The position numbers were made by a program, and so were the translations under genes. The notes under the pieces were generated by a model that worked only from the letters and a program-made list of their open reading frames with translations, was not told the DNA's origin and did no database searches. 64,000 bases of DNA, from NCBI RefSeq assembly GCF_024679245.1, contig NC_090183.1:24871355-24935354 (forward strand). The letters run 5' to 3'. The stretch's first letter is position 1. Each line of letters starts with the position of its first letter. Shown here in pieces: positions 23,748 to 35,738 of this stretch. The stretch comes from Pseudorasbora parva. Lineage: Eukaryota > Chordata > Actinopteri > Cypriniformes > Gobionidae.

Positions 23748-24569
23748 TATTCACTGGCACTGGTTGCTGGGTGTTTACAATAAAACTTGTTCTTTATCTC
23801 CATTGATATATGTCATTCACATAGCATACAGGTTGATCTTATCCCTGTGGTTCTTGCTTTAAGCTCGCCTTAAGCAAATGTATAGATCACCCTCAGAGTC
23901 ACTCAATGTAATGATGTCTCATACCTGACAGCCCTGACAGGCCTGTCTGTGGATCTGTCTCTCAGTATGGGATTACCGCTATGGGCGCGTCTGTAACCAG
24001 ATTTAACCTACACATCAATAACTTACTCTGGGCCACTATAACACACATGAGTTGTCTGTTCTTCTTATAGTAAATTAATAATTTATACTCAGGAATAATT
24101 TAGAGAGGTGATGTATCCTAACATTTTTTAACAAACCAGAGCTGGCTATGTTGTGCATGTCTGCATGAGAGATCACTAGTGGATGCTCAAATCGGAGGGT
24201 CTCAGCAGGTCTTTGGGCCTCTTCATTCTCACCTCATTCACAGCTCATTCACGCTTGGCGAAGCGTCTGCTTCCCATTAACACTGGGTCATACTCTCCCT
24301 CCACACTCCCCGTCTCACACTGACGTCCTCAATCTGCATGCAGGACAGCAGCCTAAGCCGGGACAAGGCACCCCACAAACAGCACTTACTGTTCTCACTA
24401 CCATTAATAGCAAATCATCTCTACAATAGACATTTATCTGTAGTAGGATATCCTATTTTTAAATAGCATTTTGTCATTGTTGATTAAGGAATTGTTAATT
24501 TTACAGAGACTGTCAGGGAGGATTTAAATTAGTATATTATCAATTTGTACAGCAATCCTTGAATTAAGG
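23748..24569. other. Nothing recognised
   Basis: Mixed-composition DNA without coding support or repeats I can name. Confidence 0.35.
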
Positions 24570-25503
24570 CAATGGTCTCAAACTCAGCTCCTGGAGGGCC
24601 ACTGTCCTATAGAGTTTATCTACAACCAGTGGTACGTTTTCCTGAAAGCATCGTTAGGCAACAATGGTCACAAGTTCCCTAGTTATCAGTGTAGTTAAAC
24701 GACTTTCTTGTTTGCATGACATGGATGTGGATCTTGAGCAAAAAGAGTAAGTTGACGTAAAATATAATCTATATCTTATATTTCCAATATATACATGTTA
24801 TTTACGTCTTTTAGTTTGTCAAGAGATTTAAAGCTCTGTTTTTGAAAAGCGTACGAAAGAATGAGCCTATGATTGAATCTGGAAATCAAGCAAACTAACT
24901 GAGTAAAATGAAAATTGGTACTCAGATGTCATGTTCAGACTAATTACCAGGATAAGTAACTATTGTGTTACACTTTTATGAAATGTTCAAATATGTAAAA
25001 TAACTTAGATGCCCCCAATATTAAATGTTAAATGAATGAAATGCACACTAAATAGAATAAATTATTATTATTATAAAACATTGTATACTAATCTACACTA
25101 TTTTAATGTTGCTGTGGGACAATGTGAGAGACACGTCTATCAAATTCAATACATTATGGTAAATATCAGTAATATAGTGGAACAATAAAACAAAATAGAT
25201 TGTTTAGAATTGTAATATTTGTTGCACGGACCCCCACTGGCCATCAAATAATCTAAAAATAAATTATGCTCCTTAAGAAAAGTCTACCAAAAATAGAAAA
25301 TAATAATAATAAAAAATATAGGCCTTTTAGCCTAACTTACAGAGCCTAGACTCTTTGTAGTGCACATTACAATTATAAAACTGTCACACAACTTCACAAC
25401 TGGTAGACATAGCCTACTGTAGCCTGCTTGAAGTATTTTCTTCCTCACAAAAGTAAACAGTTTAACAAGAAGTGTTCTCAAGTCTTGTTCGTATGGCAGG
25501 CTT

Positions 25504-25623
<120 letters not shown>

Positions 25624-26214
25624 GGGGATTTTCGTTATGATTGCCCAGAAAGAATCTGATTCAACTGCCGACAATGGCAGCATATCCTCAACTATATATC
25701 TATATATTATTTTGTTAAATTCTGTCTGGGCGATAAGAGTTAGCGGTGGAGAAAACCCTGGTTTTGGTTGCTTTCATGTCGTGGCTCTGTCTCCTCCTTT
25801 GGTAGCGGAGCTCACGTTATCTTCTGCGTTCACCGACATGGAGAGACTCTTCCTGGGCATAAGTTGCACGTTACATAAACATTATTACCTTTCACCTCAA
25901 CGAGGTGCGAGGTTTGCGAAAGCTACCATTGAAGTCAATGAACATGCCATGCCATCGCTCTGACTCCTGGTCACTGGTTGCATGAACGCACTCACACACA
26001 CACACACACAGCTGCTGGTCCGCTGACAGAGAGCACGCCTGTTTAGAAAACCGCTTCAGTGAGCTCAATTATAGTAACGCGACATTTTATTCTCAGTAAC
26101 GGTACTGCCGTTGTAACGGGGGAAACAGTAACTTGTTCGATTACACGTTACTGAAAAAATGTACGCCGTTTATTTATAATGTCGTTATTCCCATCACTCG
26201 TCATTAATAACTCA

Positions 26215-26485
26215 CACTAATGTTGTTCCACACCCGTAAGACCTCCGTTCATCTTCGGAACACAGTTTAAGATATTTTATATTAGCCCGAGAGCGTATGC
26301 AAGTGTATGCACACTATACTGTCCATGTCCAGAAAGGGAATAAAAACATCATCAAAGTAGTCCATATGTGACATCAGTTAGTTAGTTAGAATATCTTGAA
26401 GCATCGAAAATATATTTTGGTCAAAAAATCACATAAATGACATAATTAATGACATAATTTTCATTTTGGGTGAACTAACCCTTTA
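26215..26485. repeat. Interspersed repeat ending TTTTGGGTGAACTAACCCTTTA
   Basis: The sequence from ACTAATGTTGTTCCACACCC to GGGTGAACTAACCCTTTA is typical of a very common fish short interspersed DNA repeat. Related pieces occur at about 35171-35300, 39745-39880 (opposite orientation) and 55915-56010. It is non-coding. Confidence 0.6.
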
Positions 26486-26657
26486 ACCAGCTAGTTGATT
26501 TCTTCAACAATTCATCATACTTTGGTAGTAGTGAGTTACGTTGTTTTACGGGAAACAAACTCCTACCTGGAAGTGTCTAGTAATGCTGGAGACTTTGATT
26601 AGCAGGGTCAGGTGTGTTTAATTAGGGTTGGAGCTAAACTAAATGTTGAGACCATTG

Positions 26658-27509
26658 AATAGTTATTTGTGTAGGAAAATTTCCAACGTTTTTAGAATTG
26701 GGAAAAAAATGTGCCTGTGTACATTTTTGCAAAATGATATTGCATTGCTTGTTCTGTAGCTCCTTTCATGGCACTTTTAAGGTTAAATGTCCAGTGCCAG
26801 GCACTAAATAACCTTCAATTTTACTGTGGCAGTGTTTTTATTACATTGTGTGTGGTTAGATGTAACACAAATGGTTTAGACTTTCCACACATGCCAGGAT
26901 GACGAAACTTAGTGTATATATTAGTTGCCATATTAATAAGTTAAAGAGAAAAAATTGCGTCAAAATTAAAAAAATATTTGGTAGATCACTGAAAATATAT
27001 TTAACCATAGCAAAAGTAAATTTCTTATTTATGTTAATTTTTCATCTCTGTTTTTTGTGTTTATTTTAATTAAGACATATCTGATATTGTAATCTTTTAT
27101 CTGTTATTTAAGAGTTCAGATGGTTCTTTAATGCTGATCTAACCAGCAGAAGACACGAGCCGGGGTTTAAATCCCAGTTGAGCAGGTGGGGTGCGTTGTA
27201 ACACTGAATTACATTGTGTACCTATTAGAAATATGTTATTGTATTATATGCTTTTATTAATTATATTGAGAAATCATGGGAAAAATGTGAATAAAGACAG
27301 AGTCAATGTTTAGAAATGCTTAATTATTATTATTTTTAACAATGCTGTATAATTGTGTTTTGATATGTGTTTGTTGTCAAACGTGTTTGTTGTATTTTTT
27401 AATGATTAAAAAATTGCATGATTTTTATTCAAAAAAGTTAATAATTGTATTTCATTGACAAAATATTTTAGTTTGTCTTGGATATTTTTTGATCATAACA
27501 GGCGAATAT
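26658..27509. other. AT-rich DNA, nothing recognised
   Basis: No coding or RNA gene. GGGTTTAAATCCCAG near 27164 resembles a tRNA T-loop but no other tRNA or SINE parts are seen. Confidence 0.35.
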
Positions 27510-27620
27510 CTTTGATCGTAACAGAGAGGGTGAATGGGTGAATATGAGGCAAAAATGTAAAGCACTTTGGATGCCAATATGGTGTGTTGAAAGCGCGTTA
27601 TAAATGCAGTCCATTTACCA
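27510..27620 (+). repeat. 3' tail of an L2-type LINE or derived SINE
   Basis: GTAAAGCACTTTGGATG followed by GAAAGCGCGTTATAAATGCA matches the conserved tail block found at 3' ends of fish L2-type LINEs and the SINEs that use them. Only the tail is visible. Confidence 0.55.
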
Positions 27621-27689
27621 TAATTACTAATTTTAAGTATCTGAACACTGTAGTGTACATGGAAACCTACTTTACTCTTACACATCTTT

Positions 27690-28255
27690 AGTACAGCATC
27701 TCCAGATCAAAGCACAGGTGAAGAAGAAGCAGAAAAGGTGATAGAAGATTGCGGACACAAATGAAAAATAACATTGATCAAACATTAAACAGCATATAAC
27801 AGGAGAAACCAATAGCAAAGAATGACGGTATATTCAGCACACACAAGTCTGCAACAATACTCTTGAAAAGTCCTAGGACCGTAGAAAGTCACTCGCAAAC
27901 GAGGCAGGAAACAGCAGGCAGAGCAGACATGAATACAGAGATCAACTACCGCAGCCGCGGTAAGGGAAGCAGACAGGCAGTGGAGATGGCAGTAACGCAG
28001 GGAAAGCAATGAGATCACGGCCGACGATCCTCCTGGAACCGGAACGGGACACCCAGGGAACACAAGAAAAGAAGACACACAGAACATCTCCAGGAACTGC
28101 CTGAAATGATCTGACAATGAGTGCAGGTGAGAGACACGTTGATTTAGGCTTGGTAGTGAGTGCATCAGGTGGAGACGATGAGCTTTACAATCAGTGACCA
28201 CGCCTCCAACTCCACTACACAACACAAAAGGAGACAATGAATTCAACATCAAAGG
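27690..28255 (-). repeat. Possible LTR-derived sequence
   Basis: A GC-richer block in AT-rich surroundings. Its minus strand (CGTGGTCACTGATTGTAAAGC, then CATCGTCTCCACCTGATGCA) has the style of fish gypsy LTRs. No boundary dinucleotides, target duplication or internal region is visible. The 155-codon open frame on the minus strand (27785-28252) has no family resemblance and is probably not a gene. Confidence 0.3.
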
Positions 28256-28309
28256 GTTTGATAAAAAAGATTGTATGAAGCTACAATAAGATGTTTTTAA
28301 AATGGCAAG

Positions 28310-28977
28310 AGTTAAAGGTATATTTCAAGTATAAAAATAATACCTAATGGGAACATAGCAAATTATTTTAAGTGTTAAAAATAATGGTAAACTATAAATA
28401 TGATTTTATGTTCACTTAAAAATGTACAAGTATACTTAGAGTATTCATGCTGCTTTCACGTGCTATCGGAAATTTAGTAATTCCCACTTCCAAAGTCGTA
28501 ATTACGAGCTTATTGCATTGAAGTGAGTGACTTCAAATGCCGTTCATGTGCACTTTTTAAACTAGGAAACTCATATTTACAAAAATTCCGATAGGACGTG
28601 AAGGCAGCAAAATACTAAACTAGTAGTTTACTGAGAGTATACTTCAAAGTGTACTTTTATAAACTAAAAGTATTAAAATAGTTAACTACTAGTATACTTA
28701 TATGTTCACAGGAGATGCTGTACAAATATTTTTTTTAGTTTTGAACTAGTTGTGTACTTAAAGTTTACTACTGTTACACTAATATTACAATTAAATACTT
28801 TTATATACTTACAGTGGGCCAATTTAGTCCCAAGCAGTATTGAAACCGTACACTTTTAAGTATATACTATTACATTGATATTGGTATACATACTAAATTA
28901 AGTATACTTAAAAAAATACTTGAATATTACTTAATCAAAACTTAAATTAACTTAAATTATACTTATTTTTCACAAGG
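28310..28977. repeat. AGTATACTT-rich interspersed repeat
   Basis: Degenerate repeats of AGTATACTT/AAGTATAC types. The block near 28735-28830 (TTTACTACTGTTAC, then GTGGGCCAATTTAGTCC) is clearly related to 52141-52370 in reverse complement, so this is a dispersed family. A smaller inverted-repeat element sits inside at 28448-28609. Confidence 0.65.
28448..28609. mobile_element. 162-bp MITE nested in the AGTATACTT repeat
   Basis: The left end TGCTGCTTTCACGTGCTATC and the complement of the right end TGCTGCCTTCACGTCCTATC pair over about 24 bp. No coding capacity and no clean target duplication seen. Confidence 0.7.
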
Positions 28978-31845
28978 GATGGCATCTTTTACAAGGCTTT
29001 CAGCTCTTTTTTGGAGTGTCACGACTTATCTTTTACAGGACTTGCACCTGCACTTCACCAGTTGGGCCACTACAGTATACTATGTGAGAAAAAAACATGC
29101 ATATGGTGCTGGGTATGTGATGCAAACATCAAAAGGTATTTGTTTACATAGCACGTGCAAAATTGAGGTCATTACATAATAGTGTGCTAAAAAAAAATCT
29201 GAACATCGATATAATGACCTCTTAACCCTCTGAATTAAAATGTTTATAAATTATCATAAAACACTAAAATGCTTCAAGTTTAAGATAATACAATGTCTGC
29301 CGCAATAAACATACCAATCAATGACTTGCTGCCTTTTAAAAAGCCAAAGTGAGACAGTGACATCCTCCTGGGTTTACATGACACATTTGTGGTGTATCAA
29401 CAAGCCATACATTTCACAGCAAAATTCAGTTTGTGCTTGTAAAGTAATCCCCACCAACAGTGGGGTATAGAGTGTGAATCTCCGCCCGCCATTAGTGAAG
29501 CGGTTAAGGTGATGAGAACAGTCCCTCTACTCCCGAAGCTGTCCCCAACGGCACATCCCTGTGTTCCCCTCACCTTCTTTATCTGCAGACTTTGACAAGA
29601 GAGACCAGAATCCCGCAGATCTATTTGGCATCATCACTGAGTCACACACAATATGTAAATATATGAGAGGGGCTCTGTACCATCATCCATTATAGATGAA
29701 GGAAACCCAAAGCCGGGAAATAGGTCTCTTTAACCGTCATTCTCGGGCCCTTTGTGCCCGTGGCTACAGAGCCAAAAACTGTACTTAAAGCCACTCACTG
29801 TACTTTCTTGATGGCTTATTCATATTAAATATGGCTTAGACTGATATATGCAGCTTGCAGTGAGCAACTGTAATCCACAATACATTTTTCTTACTGCATT
29901 TTACATTTTAAATCATAATATTTATAATAATTGTAATTTCCTAAACATTATACTATCATTTTCAACGTTTTGTAGTAATTTTGGACTGTACTCACACACA
30001 CACATTTATAGAAAGTTTTTTAACGATCAAGAACTAAATTCTTCCATCAAATACAGCACGGTATGTGCATTTGGATGTAAATGTACTTGATAGCATCACA
30101 AGAACATGCAGAGTCCCAAGCCCTTCAGTTCACTAGCAATTATCATTGTGTAATTTGTGATGTCAAAGATTAATTAAAAATATATAAATATAATATACTT
30201 ATATTTATAAAAATATATTTATATATTTAAAAAAAATACTTTTTTAATAAAGCTCTAATAAAGTACCTATTAAGAAGGCCAATAACAAATAAGAGTGCCC
30301 ACAAAAAAAGAAAAGAAAAGGAAACGTCTTTAAAAAAATCTATTTTAAAAATTGTGCCAAGTTCCTAAACTGTTTGTATTTACATTAGTTGCATGTGGTT
30401 TTGAAAGAAAAGAAAAAAAACACACACATTTACACCGGTTTCAAGAAGTGTGTAAACCATCAAATAAAAAAAATATATAGGGTATAATTTTCTTATTCCT
30501 TTAAAAATGCAATCTTTTTAAAATACACAAACATGTTTTGTGTATAGAGAGGGGTCCTCTCTATGATATAGTATAATTTCTTATTTTTGTGTTTTCAAAA
30601 TGGATCAAAATCACTTGTTGCAGTCCATTGAGTAAATGCTAATATCTTAATCTGATTAGAGGTACATGCTAATGAACTTTTAGACCTGATAATAGTCAAG
30701 TCATTTCTGTTTGATGTTTTAACAGGTAAAGACAGCAGCTAAGCTCTCATTATGTTTTCAGTATCAAAGCTTTCCTGTGTAAATGCAGGTTTGCCTAAAG
30801 CTGTCAGAGCCTCAACTTTGACAGCTCAATTAGGTTTAGAAAATGAACGTTAATTATCAAGAGTTAGCACGCGCACACAGGCTCATTATAATTTAACACA
30901 ATGGCCATTTTTCTCTCTGAGTTTAATTTGAAGACAAGACAGTCGATAATACTTCTGATAACTATAACACAAGATAGCCTAATAAATGCATGTTTCATGC
31001 TTAAAAGCAATAAAACAGAATTAAATCTCGCCCTCGTCCAAAAAACTGCTGTATGTTTGGAAGTGATGGTCTCAGAGACCAGTAAACATCCTCATACACA
31101 CCTATTGTTAATGAGTGCCACTTTTCGGGTAATGAGCTGGCTCCATGTCAGACAGCATAAACAGCGAGCTGGAGTGGGGAGCTCGATTTGAGCGACAGGG
31201 TCACGCACCTCGCCTTTAGCTGAATTAAAAGAGGATCGCCAGTGATGATCTGCAATATTGCAATGCCCGTTTGCTTATGTGCAGTGATATTAAAAGGGAT
31301 CAGCTTCATCTAGTGAGACACAACAATCAACGTGAAGGGAACAGCATGGTTTAATATCACAAATTACTCCCAGGGAATGACCTCCTCACTTTGAGCTTGA
31401 TTACAGCGCATTAATTAGGAGGGATTCCCAATTCTCTCCATCCCTCTGTCTCCTTTTTTCCCTTTTCCGCTTACGTTGATCTGGGGGTTTAGTCATAAAT
31501 TCAATATTTACCGTGCACTACTGTGCTTGTACCAAGTCAGGTGGGGGGAATGAGTGAGAATGGGGGGTGGGGGGGGTGAAATTAATAAAACCTGCTCTTC
31601 AGGATTCAGGTGCAAACCAATTTACAAGCTGGCATTTAAAAGACTTTAATTAATATTTTGTCACAGATGAAATTCAATGTGTTTAAAAGCCACACACATA
31701 GTTACAGCCATGGTATTTTTTCTACAGCAAAAGAGGGTGAAATTCCATTTCCTGACCTGTCTCAAAGGCTGAAGTGCTCAATAATTTAACATCAAAACCA
31801 GTTCAATTGGAAATCATTTCTCTAATACAGCTTTAGTTTGCTTAT
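28978..31845. other. Unique-looking DNA, no gene
   Basis: No coding region is supported. The stretches at about 29440-29790 and 30880-31500 are of balanced composition and non-repetitive, bordered by AT-rich DNA. They are candidates for conserved non-coding (enhancer-type) sequence, which only alignment could show. About 30170-30600 is A/T-rich and simple. Confidence 0.35.
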
Positions 31846-32060
31846 TAACATTCATATTACTAGAATATTAGCTGTTTATTAGTACTTATAAAGCACATAT
31901 TAATGCCTTTCTCTGCATGACCTTATTCTACATCACTTAATCCTGCCCAATCCCTAAACTTAAACACTACAAAAATTACTTTATGTACTATTAATAAGCA
32001 GTAAAGTAGGAGCTTATTGGGGCAAAAGTCGTAGTTAATAGTGAATGTGTTCCCCATAAG
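31846..32060 (+). repeat. Copy of the TGGTAACACTTTA MITE family, end missing
   Basis: About 215 bp, closely similar in sequence and orientation to 33640-33880 (TATAAAGCACATATTAATG and GCAAAAGTCGTAGTTAATAG are shared). The clear terminal repeats of the 33-kb copy are degraded here. Confidence 0.8.
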
Positions 32061-32087
32061 TGTAACAATAAAATGTACTAATGTTAT

Positions 32088-32534
32088 TGTCACAGATCCA
32101 CCATGTCTACGCTACATCTCCCATCATCCTCCCTGGCTCTCACCCGCATTCACTCCACCATCACCTCTCCTGGATAATCACATGCACCTGCACCTCTTCT
32201 GCACCATCATCACAGCACCTACTTAAACACACATATCTTGTTTACACCCAGTGGACTGTTTCCTTGACTCCTTCCAAGTCCGATCTCCAGCGATCCTCCT
32301 AGACCTGTGATCCTCTTCCGTGTTCTCTTCTCCAGCGTCTCCAATTGTCAAATCTCCAGCGTGTGTGTCTGTCTCCATTCACATCCACGATCTCCTTGGT
32401 CCTGTAAGACAAAGATCATTCTTCATCAGCACAGTTAAAGTATCTTCAAACTGCTCACTATTATCCACAATTATTCAGCTCCTATTTTTGTCATTAAACA
32501 ATATCCTGTGTGTTCTGAGACTACTTCCGTGACA
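32088..32534 (+). repeat. LTR of a decayed retrotransposon
   Basis: 447 bp beginning TGTCACAGATCC and ending CTTCCGTGACA, that is TG...CA ends with inverted TGTCAC/GTGACA. It is CT-rich inside. Flanks do not show a target duplication, which fits a 5' LTR followed by internal sequence rather than a solo LTR. No second LTR is found in the window. Confidence 0.55.
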
Positions 32535-32566
32535 TAAGACTGGACCATTTAACAGACTGATAGCAT

Positions 32567-32930
32567 GAGCATTCCACTCCATCCCCTGGAACAGCTGTAC
32601 ACCATTTCTCAAAATGGGCACCCCTTTGAAGCCTACACTGAAATATTCTTGGAGCTTTCTTCCACTGTGTTTCTGGACGATGTAGAGCTTATGAGCTTTT
32701 GAAGGTTTGGACAAACCATTATTTTCTTAGATGCCATGGAATACAAACAACTGCACATTAGAGCAATATGTTCTGCATGCCCTTCTGCTCAGCCAGTCCA
32801 CTCCTGATAAACCACTCATCCTTCCTGTGATTTCAAAGCCCGCTACCATCCTGTTCAATCCAGAGTCATTTCCAGTCCAGTCTGTATCAGAGAGGACTCT
32901 TGTCCATGTTTAGAGTCCAGAAAAGAATCC
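32567..32930 (+). pseudogene. Gag-like remnant downstream of the LTR
   Basis: An open stretch from ATG at about 32567 reads SIPLHPLEQLYTISQNGHPF, then AYTEIFLELSSTVFLDDVEL. It is then broken by a stop and continues in another frame with LEQYVLHALLLSQSTPDKPL. It has the feel of the capsid-like ORF of small fish Ty3/gypsy elements, starting about 30 bp after the LTR. No protease or polymerase follows; the element is truncated. The family assignment is a low-confidence inference. Confidence 0.4.
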
Positions 32931-33610
32931 AGCCAATAGTAATAAGTGTAATTATGCATGCATCAGTGTTGATCAGTGTAATATCGACTTTAAAGTTGTC
33001 AATCATCAACAGCCAAGTTTTACTTCATGATTAAATCTACATCAAACTTTTGATATATCCATAAATCTATATTTGATATATCTTAGCTGCAGGAGAGGAA
33101 CTAATCTGCAGTAGGAAACCATTCCAAAAGCACGAACAAGCATAAAATTGTAAAAGATGGAGAAATCTGGGAACAGACAGAAAAAAGTCTGTTTGGTGAC
33201 ATGGGTGTCCTAGGAGTCTGGAGAGAAGATCAGAACATCAGATAGTTATTTGATTAAAAACAAATAATAAGACCTTGAACTAAATATTCCTTTAAAAAAA
33301 AAAAAAAAGATTTAAGTCAATAATGTTACATTTTCTGTAATTGAAATAAAATTACTTCTGAGAATATCGAAATATCGTGGAATTAACAAAAATAATGCAT
33401 AATGTTAAAAAGTATCAAATGTAATATTTCAGTTTACCTTTTTATAAAGTATATAAAGTTTAAGAATAATTTATGCAATTTTATATTATTTATTTGAAAG
33501 AATTAAAAGAGCAGTGTCATGCCTTTCTTCATATTATAATTAGTAATCAAGGTTAATATGGGATTTAGAAAGTAATTAGCAAGTAATCTAATACTTTTTA
33601 GAGAGAGTAA
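32931..33610. other. AT-rich DNA, nothing recognised
   Basis: Contains a short A run near 33293-33308. No coding or repeat identity. Confidence 0.35.
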
Positions 33611-33892
33611 TGGTAACACTTTAATCTAAGGTTCAGTAATTAACTATTAACTAGTTGCTTATTAGCATGCATATTACTAGGATATTGGCTGTTTATTAGA
33701 ACTTATAAAGCACATATTAATGACTTATTCTGCATAACCTTATTCTACATCCCTTAATCCTACCCAATACCTAAACTTAAATGCTACAAAAACTACCTTA
33801 CTAACTATTAATAAGCAGTAAATTAAGAGTTTATTGAGGCAAAAGTCGTAGTTAATAGTGAATATGTGTTCCCCATACTAAAGTGTTACCAG
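33611..33892. mobile_element. MITE with TGGTAACACTTTA ends
   Basis: Starts TGGTAACACTTTA and ends TAAAGTGTTACCA, perfect 13-bp inverted repeats around about 280 bp. A second copy in the same orientation lies at 31846-32060. A target duplication could not be fixed. Confidence 0.8.
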
Positions 33893-34683
33893 GGTAATTA
33901 ATAGTCATCTAATTATACTGTTGAGAACCCAGTGAAGAGATTTCATTACAGGAGAAATATATTTTCTTACTTCCAGTCATGATGACTTTGAACCTCTTAG
34001 CCAGAACTTGCTCTCACAGCTCAGTTTGGTCAGTTTTGTAGGCTTTAGAGTTTCTCCAACCCCTCAGCAGGTAAAAGGGAGTCAGACACAATCATATGAC
34101 CTGATAGGGGAACTGCTCTTGTGGCACCTGCTGCAGCTCTCCAGGGCTAAAGGTCAACTGTCACAGAGGCCAAGGAGGTTCCCCTTGGGGCATGCTGCCT
34201 GGAGAACTTCTCTTGAAGCTGAGACACCTCTGCCTGGTTTCACAGTGCTGCCCCAAACTGCCCTGGGGCATGAATGCAATTCGGTATTTATGGGACTGCT
34301 GGGCTATCGCCGGACGTACAAACCGCAATCCCTGTCTCTGTCCCAAAGGAGACTGCCTCATCGCCCTCCTCTGAAAGAAAGCTGCTGGGGCCTGCCCTAA
34401 AGTCCTGAGATTTATCAACATCCTGAATCTTTATGATGTGTCCACCCTAAATATTGATAGGTGATGGAGAGAAAAAAAAAACTTTCCTATATTCAGATCA
34501 TTATTTAATAATAGTTGAAGAACGTGATATCTGCCAAAGCCACTGAAAAGTCAGGGCAAAACAGTAGTGGTGGTTTATCTCAACCCACACGTACAAGTAT
34601 ATTTTTACAGTGAGGAGCTCCATTAAAACAGAACTTCTTTTTTTCCACAGATTCACCAGATTGTCCAATCTTTGTCCCAAGAC
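33893..34683. other. Complex-composition DNA, no supported gene
   Basis: About 34000-34420 is GC-richer with overlapping open frames on both strands (130 codons plus, 86 codons minus). No family match, splice structure or signal was seen. It may be conserved non-coding or an exon relic. Confidence 0.3.
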
Positions 34684-34687
34684 TTAA

Positions 34688-35170
34688 AGGGATACTCCCC
34701 CGCGTTTTCATATTAACTATGTTATTCCCTTAACTAAGATGAGTCGATACATACCCCTCTCGTCTCAGTGCGTCACTTAATCACTATTGACGGAAATGAG
34801 ACAGGGAGGGAGAGACGTGAGGGAGGATTTTTCAGGCGTGACTTTTTGTCGACGAGTCGAAGTACTCTCAGAAGTGCTATTCCGCCATATAGTTCCATTT
34901 TAACCCACTAAGAAAAGCACCACGTTTTATTTTGTGTCACCATACTAGATTGTTTAACTATTTGTGTAACTGTATTTAAATAGGGGAAACGCAGAGGTGT
35001 TTCTAACTTGATCTCTGTTTGGTACTTAGTGGGCTAAGCTAAATGCTATCAGAATGTCACCGCGTGTCAGAGAGATTAAGTGCACGCACTGAGATGAGAG
35101 AGGGATGTATCAACTCGTTTTAGTTAAGGGAATAACATAGTTTAATCTGAACACTTGGTGGATTATCCCT
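34688..35170. mobile_element. MITE with long inverted repeats and TTAA target
   Basis: Left arm AGGGATACTCCCCCGCG and right arm complement AGGGATAATCCACCAAG open long imperfect inverted repeats. These include the block ACTATGTTATTCCCTTAACT on both sides and run to about 95 bp. TTAA lies immediately outside both ends (34684-34687 and 35171-35174). A TTAA duplication points to the Kolobok or piggyBac superfamilies. 483 bp, non-coding. Confidence 0.8.
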
Positions 35171-35174
35171 TTAA

Positions 35175-35473
35175 TGGAGAATTTAACCTAAAATGGGTTA
35201 TTCTGTCATTATTTAGTCCAGATAACCCTTCAAACATTGTAGTTATCACAGATGTGTTTCTTTCAAACTTTCTTTCTTCTGCAGAACACGTACGGAACGC
35301 TTGTCTGAGTTTTATTTTATAGTACGTCTACTTACTGTGTACTTACCTAAGAAAGTACTGGTTAATATAAGTAAAATAAAGTGCTACCCACTTTTCCATA
35401 CAGTTACGAGTTTTCAAGCTTCAAAAAGTTTTGCAAATGCACCAAAAAAGGGATCCATACATCTCGTGCGCTA
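35175..35473. repeat. Fragment of the GTGAACTAACCCTTTA repeat family
   Basis: Begins GGAGAATTTAACCTAAAATG directly at the TTAA site and resembles the family also seen at 26215-26485, in the opposite orientation. It fades out after about 35300. Confidence 0.45.
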
Positions 35474-35736
35474 CACTGTCAGAAAAAAAGGTATACATTG
35501 CTGTCACTGGGGCGGTAACCTAAGGTAAAAAAACAAAAAGGTACTAAAATGTACCTTAAAGGTGCTACTATGTACCTTTAAGGTACTAATACGCACTCTT
35601 AAAGTACTGATATGTACCTTTTAAGGTATTAATATATACCATTTAGGGGTGAGTAAGGTACAAAGATGTACCTTTTCACTTTTGTACCTTAGGGTACCGC
35701 CCCAGTGATAGCCGTGTACCTTTTTTTCTGAGAGTG
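35474..35736. mobile_element. MITE with CACT(G/C)TCAGAAAAAAAGG ends, TA target
   Basis: The ends CACTGTCAGAAAAAAAGG and (complement) CACTCTCAGAAAAAAAGG are flanked by TA on both sides (35472-35473, 35737-35738). Inverted similarity runs about 55 bp, including CACTGGGGCGGTA. The core is made of repeated AAGGTAC/GTACCTT words. TA duplication fits a Tc1/mariner-mobilised MITE. Confidence 0.85.
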
Positions 35737-35738
35737 TA

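Noticed and set aside
27120..27185. tRNA-like B-box (GGGTTTAAATCCCAG)
   Set aside because: No A-box, acceptor stem or SINE body could be aligned.
27785..28252. 155-codon minus-strand open frame
   Set aside because: Cys/Leu-rich with no domain. The region looks LTR-derived, so the frame is probably chance.
34008..34400. 130-codon plus-strand frame with an overlapping frame on the other strand
   Set aside because: No recognisable domain, and both strands being open suggests composition rather than coding.
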